This document shows positions 41,605-45,567 of a DNA stretch of 45,567 nt, piece after piece; the first letter of the stretch is position 1; every line of letters begins with the position of its first letter. The stretch covers positions 1 to 45,567 of the forward strand of contig DAOMFL010000025.1 in the NCBI GenBank assembly GCA_035429805.1, given 5' to 3'. The notes beneath the pieces were generated by a model. It saw only the letters and a list, made by a program, of their open reading frames with translations, did not search any database and was not told where the DNA came from. A program made the position numbers and the translations under genes. Origin of the DNA: JALORV01 sp035429805. GTDB lineage: Bacteria; Pseudomonadota; Gammaproteobacteria; Burkholderiales; Burkholderiaceae_F.

Positions 41605-42369
41605 TCATTGCTCGCCGATTCGCAGGATGTCGGACTTCGAAAACAGTGATGGTACAAGCAGGCCGAGCGAGGGTTCGGCATAAAGCTGCGGGGGCACGCC
41701 GACGTCGGCGAGGTACAAATCGCCGGAACGCTCGCGCCCTGCCTTCGTGAGCAAACAGGCTTTCGGCAGTGCCAGTGCCAGGGTTTCTGCCGCGCGCACA
41801 CACGGGTCCATCACCTGCCCCGACGACGCGTCGAGGCCCGAGGGCACGTCGAGCGCCAGCACCGGCGCCGGGGATGCGTTCGTCCATCGAATCATGCGCG
41901 CGAAGTTACCGCGCGGCACACCCTGCAGCGTGTAACCGATCAGCCCGTCGATGATGAGACTGACATCGGTCGGCAACCTGTCAGGATCGGCGACAGCAGT
42001 TGTGCCAGCCAGGCCGAGCCTCTGTGCGATCTGCAATTGACGCGCCGGGACTCCCGACAGTCGCACGGGCTCGGCGACCAGCGCAACGTGGACCGAGTAG
42101 CCCCAGTTCGCCAGGCGTCGTGCAGCCGAGAGCGCACCGCCACCGTTGCCACCGACGCCCACCATCACCAGCACCGGTCTGCCCGACGGTCCGGCTGCCG
42201 GGTAGAGGCGACGTGCGAGGTGCGCAAGACACCGGCCGGCGTTCTCCATCATCTGTTCGAGATCGACGAAGTACTCCTCCGTCATGAGCCGATCGACCTC
42301 GCGCATCTGTGCCGCGTCAAGGGCCGGTAGCTGGCTGCGGTCGAGCGTCGGGAATTCGTCCCCTGGCAT
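41605..42369 (-). CDS. nnrE: NAD(P)H-hydrate epimerase domain protein (YjeF_N)
   Basis: The 254-residue protein contains the YjeF N-terminal domain only: MREVDRLMTEE, ENAGRCLAHLARRLYP, VLVMVGVGGNGGGALSAARR (nucleotide-binding glycine loop), LIIDGLIGYTLQG and VLALDVPSGLDAS. NnrE epimerises damaged R-NAD(P)HX so that the dehydratase NnrD can repair it; here NnrD is not fused. Start at 42369 (MPGDEFPTL). It is downstream of the terminator hairpin at 42421-42446. Confidence 0.9.
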   Translation of the reverse strand: MPGDEFPTLDRSQLPALDAAQMREVDRLMTEEYFVDLEQMMENAGRCLAHLARRLYPAAGPSGRPVLVMVGVGGNGGGALSAARRLANWGYSVHVALVAEPVRLSGVPARQLQIAQRLGLAGTTAVADPDRLPTDVSLIIDGLIGYTLQGVPRGNFARMIRWTNASPAPVLALDVPSGLDASSGQVMDPCVRAAETLALALPKACLLTKAGRERSGDLYLADVGVPPQLYAEPSLGLLVPSLFSKSDILRIGEQ

Positions 42370-42420
42370 GGTCGTTGGTCCGCTCGGGCGAAGATCGACG
42401 GTGATCGCGGGTCGGCAGAA

Positions 42421-42446
42421 GGGCGGCCCTGCGATCAGGGCCGCCC
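42421..42446 (-). terminator. Strong GC hairpin terminator
   Basis: GGGCGGCCCTG (42421-42431) and CAGGGCCGCCC (42436-42446) pair perfectly over 11 bp with a 4-base loop, 20 bases after the stop of the AhpD-like gene; on the minus strand it is followed by TTCTGCC, a weak T-rich tail. It probably ends that transcript before nnrE. Confidence 0.72.
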
Positions 42447-42466
42447 GTGTGCTTGCAATCGAGCGA

Positions 42467-43030
42467 TTATGCCGCTTTCGCGGGGCTCCAGGCCTCTGCA
42501 CCCAGCTCGGGATTCACCTTGGTCTCCATCAGGTGATTGGCGTAATTGCTGAGCGTTTTCATGGTGACGCCGAGCACGACTTCGATTGCCTGCTGCTGCG
42601 TGTAGCCTGCCGCCAGGAATCGTTCGGTGGCTTCGCCGGCGACCCAGCCGCGCTCGCGAACCACGAGGCGGGTGAACGTCGCCAGCGCTTCGAGCCTCGC
42701 ATCGGCAATCGGCCGGTGCTCGCGCAGCGCAGCCACGACTGCCGGGTCGACCTTGTCCATCGCCTTGGCGATCAGGGAATGCGCCGCCACGCAGAACTGG
42801 CAGGCATTCTCGACGCTTGCGGCGAGCAGCACGACCTGGCGCTCGGTGGCGTTGAACGAGGTCTTGCCGAAAATGGAAGACAGCGTCGTGTACGCTTCGA
42901 GTGCGGTCGGGGCTTCGGCGAGGTTCGCGTACAGGTTGGGCACGAACCCGAGGGCTTTTTTGGCTCCCTCGAGCGTTGGGCGGGCCGCGGCCGGGGCGGA
43001 TTCAATGGTATGGGTCGTGAATCGTGACAT
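42467..43030 (-). CDS. AhpD-like (carboxymuconolactone decarboxylase family) protein, second
   Basis: The 187-residue helical protein has the AhpD motif CQFCVAAH (Cys77, Cys80, His84) after NATERQVVLLAASVENA, and GYTQQQAIEVVLGVTMKTLS in the second half. It is probably a peroxidase-like thiol enzyme. Start ATG at 43030. It is divergent from the AraC regulator at 43172, which probably controls it. It shows little direct similarity to the AhpD-like protein at 8.6 kb beyond the active site. Confidence 0.9.
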   Translation of the reverse strand: MSRFTTHTIESAPAAARPTLEGAKKALGFVPNLYANLAEAPTALEAYTTLSSIFGKTSFNATERQVVLLAASVENACQFCVAAHSLIAKAMDKVDPAVVAALREHRPIADARLEALATFTRLVVRERGWVAGEATERFLAAGYTQQQAIEVVLGVTMKTLSNYANHLMETKVNPELGAEAWSPAKAA

Positions 43031-43171
43031 CTGACGTACTCCAAGGCGTGGGCGGTAATGACGGCGCCGCAAAGTTCATTTCTTGCTGCACCCGCAGGAC
43101 GCTACAGTACGGATGCGGGGTCGAAGCCGCTTCTCCGAGCCCCCGCATTTCTTGATCGATCGTCCAGACCC

Positions 43172-44125
43172 GTGAATACGCCCAACGACGTTCTCGACAA
43201 CCTGCTGCAGACCCTGCGCCTACGCACGACGGTGTTTCATCGCGGCACCTTCTGTGGGGCCTGGGCCCTCGACACCTCGGGCAGCGGTCGTGCCGCGTTT
43301 CACCTGGTGCTGGACGGTCGCTGCTGGCTGCACCTGCCGTCGCTCCCGGCCCCCGAGCAGCTCCATCCAGGCGATCTCCTGCTTTTTCCCCGCGACGCGC
43401 CGCATTCCATCTCGAGCGACCTATGCATGTCTGCGCCGGTCAACCAGAGCGCTTCGATACCGTTGGACGTGCCGGCGCCAACGCCCGGCACGGCATTGGT
43501 CTGCGGGCACTTCGAATTCGCGGCCCGTGGCACAAATGCGCTGCTGAACGCGCTGCCGGACTACGTCGTGTTTCGCACGCCCAAGACGGAAACCGAGGGT
43601 TGGCCGCAGGCGATTCTGCAGCGGATCTTCGCCGAGGCCCGGTCGGATCAGCCGGCGCGGTCCGTGATGATCGAGCGACTGGTCGATCTGCTGTTTCTCG
43701 AGGCGATTCGCGGCTACCTGGCCGACCGGCCCCAGTCGACGGGGCTTTTTGCCGCACTGCGCGACCCGGCGCTGCGGCGGGCGTTGGACGCCATGCACGC
43801 GGACGTGGAACGCGCCTGGACGGTGGATGACCTGGCCGCCGTTGCGGCCATGTCACGTTCCGCGTTCGCGAGCCGCTTCCAGGCTGTGCTCGGGCAGACA
43901 CCGGTCGGTTACCTGACGGCCTGGCGGATGAAGCTTGCGGTCGACTGGCTGCAGGAAGGCAGCAGCGTGCTCGATGTCGCGCTGCGCTGCGGTTACCAGA
44001 CCGAAGCTGCGTTCCACCGCGCCTTCAAGCGCGAGATCGGCTTGACTCCCGGCGCCGTGCGTCGCGCGGCAGCGACCGCAGGTCCAATGCCGGTTGCGGC
44101 CGCCGCTGTCGCCTCGGACCGATGA
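43172..44125 (+). CDS. AraC-family regulator with cupin_6 sensor domain
   Basis: The 317-residue regulator has an N-terminal cupin-type half (FHLVLDGRCWLHLPSLPAPE, LHPGDLLLFPRDAPH) and a C-terminal double helix-turn-helix (WTVDDLAAVAAMSRSAFASR, VGYLTAWRMKLAVDWLQEGS, DVALRCGYQTEAAFHRAFKR). The likely start is GTG at 43172; an ATG at 43058 lies close to the divergent gene and is less likely. Regulators of this kind often sit divergently to the oxidoreductase or AhpD-like gene they activate, here the gene at 42467-43030. Confidence 0.9.
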   Translation: MNTPNDVLDNLLQTLRLRTTVFHRGTFCGAWALDTSGSGRAAFHLVLDGRCWLHLPSLPAPEQLHPGDLLLFPRDAPHSISSDLCMSAPVNQSASIPLDVPAPTPGTALVCGHFEFAARGTNALLNALPDYVVFRTPKTETEGWPQAILQRIFAEARSDQPARSVMIERLVDLLFLEAIRGYLADRPQSTGLFAALRDPALRRALDAMHADVERAWTVDDLAAVAAMSRSAFASRFQAVLGQTPVGYLTAWRMKLAVDWLQEGSSVLDVALRCGYQTEAAFHRAFKREIGLTPGAVRRAAATAGPMPVAAAAVASDR

Positions 44126-44178
44126 CCTATCGAAGCCGATGAGCCGAAACGCTCACGTCACCACGAATCGAGAACCAC

Positions 44179-45051
44179 TTGCCGGTCGAGCAACTCATCA
44201 AGAATTGGATGGATCGCGGAGAGCCGATCCAGGTGACCGGTGCCAGCACCCGGATTTGGCGGGAGGGCGAAGGCGAACCGGTCGTCTGTCTGCACGGTGT
44301 GCCTGCATCCGGATTTCTCTACCGAAAGGTGCTGCCCGCATTGGCCGAGAAGGGACTGAAAGGAATTACATTCGACCTTCCGGGTCTGGGTTTCGCCGAT
44401 CGACCCATCGCGTTCGACTATTCGTGGAGCGGCCTGGCCAAGTGGGTGGTGGATGCGCTCGATGCAGCGCGTATCGACGACTTTCACATGGTGGTCCACG
44501 ACATCGGCGGGCCGATCGGATTCGAGGTCATTCGTCGAATCCCAAAGCGCATACGCTCGCTGACGGTTTTGAATACCCTGCTACACGTCGCGTCGTTTCA
44601 TCGCCCGCTGGTCATGGAGCCGTACGCTCACCGCGGTACCGGCTGGTTATGGCTGCAGGGCATGCGCACGCCGCTGGTCATCCCGCTGTTACGAGCGGTC
44701 GGCATGCACGGCGGGCCAACCAACGATGAATTGCGCGCGTATGGCGCATTGCTCTTGCGTGGGGATGGTGGTCGAGCGTTCCTGAAGATCATGCGGGGGT
44801 TTGAGCGTACCCAGGAGTTTGAAGATGGCATCGTTGCTGCGCTTCGGAGCCAAGGCTTCCCCGCTCAGGTCATCTGGGGAGCTCAGGATCCGGCGCTCAA
44901 GATGGATAGGTATGCGCCCGGTATCTGCCGGGTGCTTGGGCTCGAGAATTGGCATCAAGTGCGCGGAAAGCATTTCCTGCAGGAAGATTCGCCCACGGAG
45001 ATTGCGGACCGGGTGGCGGCGTTGGTGGCCAGCACGGTCCGGGCGGGGTAA
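44179..45051 (+). CDS. Alpha/beta hydrolase resembling haloalkane dehalogenases
   Basis: The 290-residue hydrolase has HGVPASGFLY (oxyanion region), the nucleophile at Asp108 in VVHDIGGPIGF, and the closing GKHFLQEDSP with the catalytic histidine. An aspartate nucleophile instead of serine is the mark of haloalkane dehalogenase/epoxide hydrolase-type enzymes; the first halide-binding site is not the classic QDWG, so activity on halides is uncertain. The start is TTG at 44179. The reading frame is less GC-rich than its neighbours, hinting at a different origin. Confidence 0.82.
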   Translation: MPVEQLIKNWMDRGEPIQVTGASTRIWREGEGEPVVCLHGVPASGFLYRKVLPALAEKGLKGITFDLPGLGFADRPIAFDYSWSGLAKWVVDALDAARIDDFHMVVHDIGGPIGFEVIRRIPKRIRSLTVLNTLLHVASFHRPLVMEPYAHRGTGWLWLQGMRTPLVIPLLRAVGMHGGPTNDELRAYGALLLRGDGGRAFLKIMRGFERTQEFEDGIVAALRSQGFPAQVIWGAQDPALKMDRYAPGICRVLGLENWHQVRGKHFLQEDSPTEIADRVAALVASTVRAG

Positions 45052-45132
45052 GTCGTCAAATTGAGATAGCGAGCGCGGCGGTGAAGCCTCTTGATTCACC
45101 TCGGGAGAACAGTCGGTGCGGCGATCGATAAT

Positions 45133-45567
45133 TTATCGGCGGCCGCCGTGGCGGAATTCTGGTCGGTAGCGGTAGACCGGTTGGGTCTCGAGGAACGGCT
45201 TGTCCTCGAGCTTGCCGGAGCGTTGCCGTGCTTTGGGTCGGGCGCCCTCCTCCGCTTCCGGGTATTTGATCTCAGGAATCTCCTTCGAGCGGCCGAGCGG
45301 GTACAGCAGTGGCAACTCGGCGCTGACCTGGACGCGCCCGCGGTTGCGGGCGTCCAGTCCGTGGAACCAGACGTTAGCGCGCACGTTGGAGTAGCGCTCC
45401 TTGACCATGGCCAGATGCGTCTCCTGCATAGTTAGCCTCTGCAGTCGCGCCCGATCCTCCACGATTCCCGGCCGGTCGAGGCCGTCGAGCAGCGCGGCGA
45501 TCTCAGCACGGGTCTTGCGGTAGACGGATCGCGTGCGAGCACGGATGTAAGCAACTCGCGCGACGCG
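45133..45567 (-). CDS. Partial protein of unknown function, runs off the right edge
   Basis: The frame is open from the window edge to the stop at 45133-45135 (about 144 residues visible), with a basic start (VARVAYIRARTRSVYRKTRA), a helical middle and a proline/lysine-rich tail (EIKYPEAEEGARPKARQRSG). An internal ATG exists at 45462, but the frame continues upstream. I do not recognise the family. Composition is like that of plasmid or element-borne proteins. Not assigned a function. Confidence 0.55.
   Translation of the reverse strand, partial: RVARVAYIRARTRSVYRKTRAEIAALLDGLDRPGIVEDRARLQRLTMQETHLAMVKERYSNVRANVWFHGLDARNRGRVQVSAELPLLYPLGRSKEIPEIKYPEAEEGARPKARQRSGKLEDKPFLETQPVYRYRPEFRHGGRR

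Overview
The window is GC-rich DNA of proteobacterial type. The gene families (CysB-type LysR regulator, methylglyoxal synthase, FadE-like acyl-CoA dehydrogenase, PagL) fit a gamma- or betaproteobacterium; I cannot name a genus. A KfrA-like protein, a nuclease and a frameshifted orphan gene at the left edge, together with a complete insertion element, suggest an accessory region (plasmid, integrative element or genomic island) largely devoted to metals and metalloids.

Layout. 1-3.0 kb: a broken gene, a secreted SNase-type nuclease, a small unknown gene, kfrA-like and mgsA. 3.5-7.96 kb: one intact ISL3-family element carrying merR-merT-merP-merA plus its transposase, with matching terminal repeats and a perfect 8-bp target duplication. 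8.0-12.8 kb: VOC protein, AhpD-like protein, an ECF sigma factor, and a first bufferin-type metallophore cluster (cysteine-rich peptide, MNIO/DUF692 enzyme, DUF2063 partner), then a DUF2064 protein. 13.3-18.0 kb: patatin-like lipoprotein, DinB-like protein, two lipid/ester enzymes. 18.1-22.4 kb: a second bufferin cluster with an orphan zinc-finger anti-sigma-like protein, DoxX, PagL, and a MerT-MerP-GDCC set with no MerA. 22.4-23.4 kb: CysB-like regulator.

23.4-40.9 kb is an extended arsenosugar locus: pstSCAB and arsM in one operon; arsS, a TVP38-flavoprotein fusion, a DUF547 protein, two glycosyltransferases and a membrane protein in a second, tightly overlapping operon; divergently, glutaredoxin and a YiiX-like hydrolase; then a flavoprotein-NrtS-ECF sigma-anti-sigma operon; and divergently from that an MTA phosphorylase-YeeE-Kelch operon and a stand-alone TVP38 protein. 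40.9-45.5 kb: redoxin, NAD(P)HX epimerase, AhpD-like protein, AraC regulator, alpha/beta hydrolase and a partial unknown gene.

How it works together. By reading the intergenic regions I found one bipartite promoter motif, TGTAAGAA-N15-CGACT, at identical spacing in front of arsM-pst, arsS, grx, the MTA phosphorylase operon, the ECF-sigma operon itself, and the other ECF sigma gene at 9.8 kb. This ties the arsenosugar genes and sigma factors into a single predicted ECF regulon. A related but different motif, TGTCAT-N15-GGTCT, precedes the first bufferin operon and the patatin gene. All promoter, operator and pathway assignments are read from sequence and not tested.
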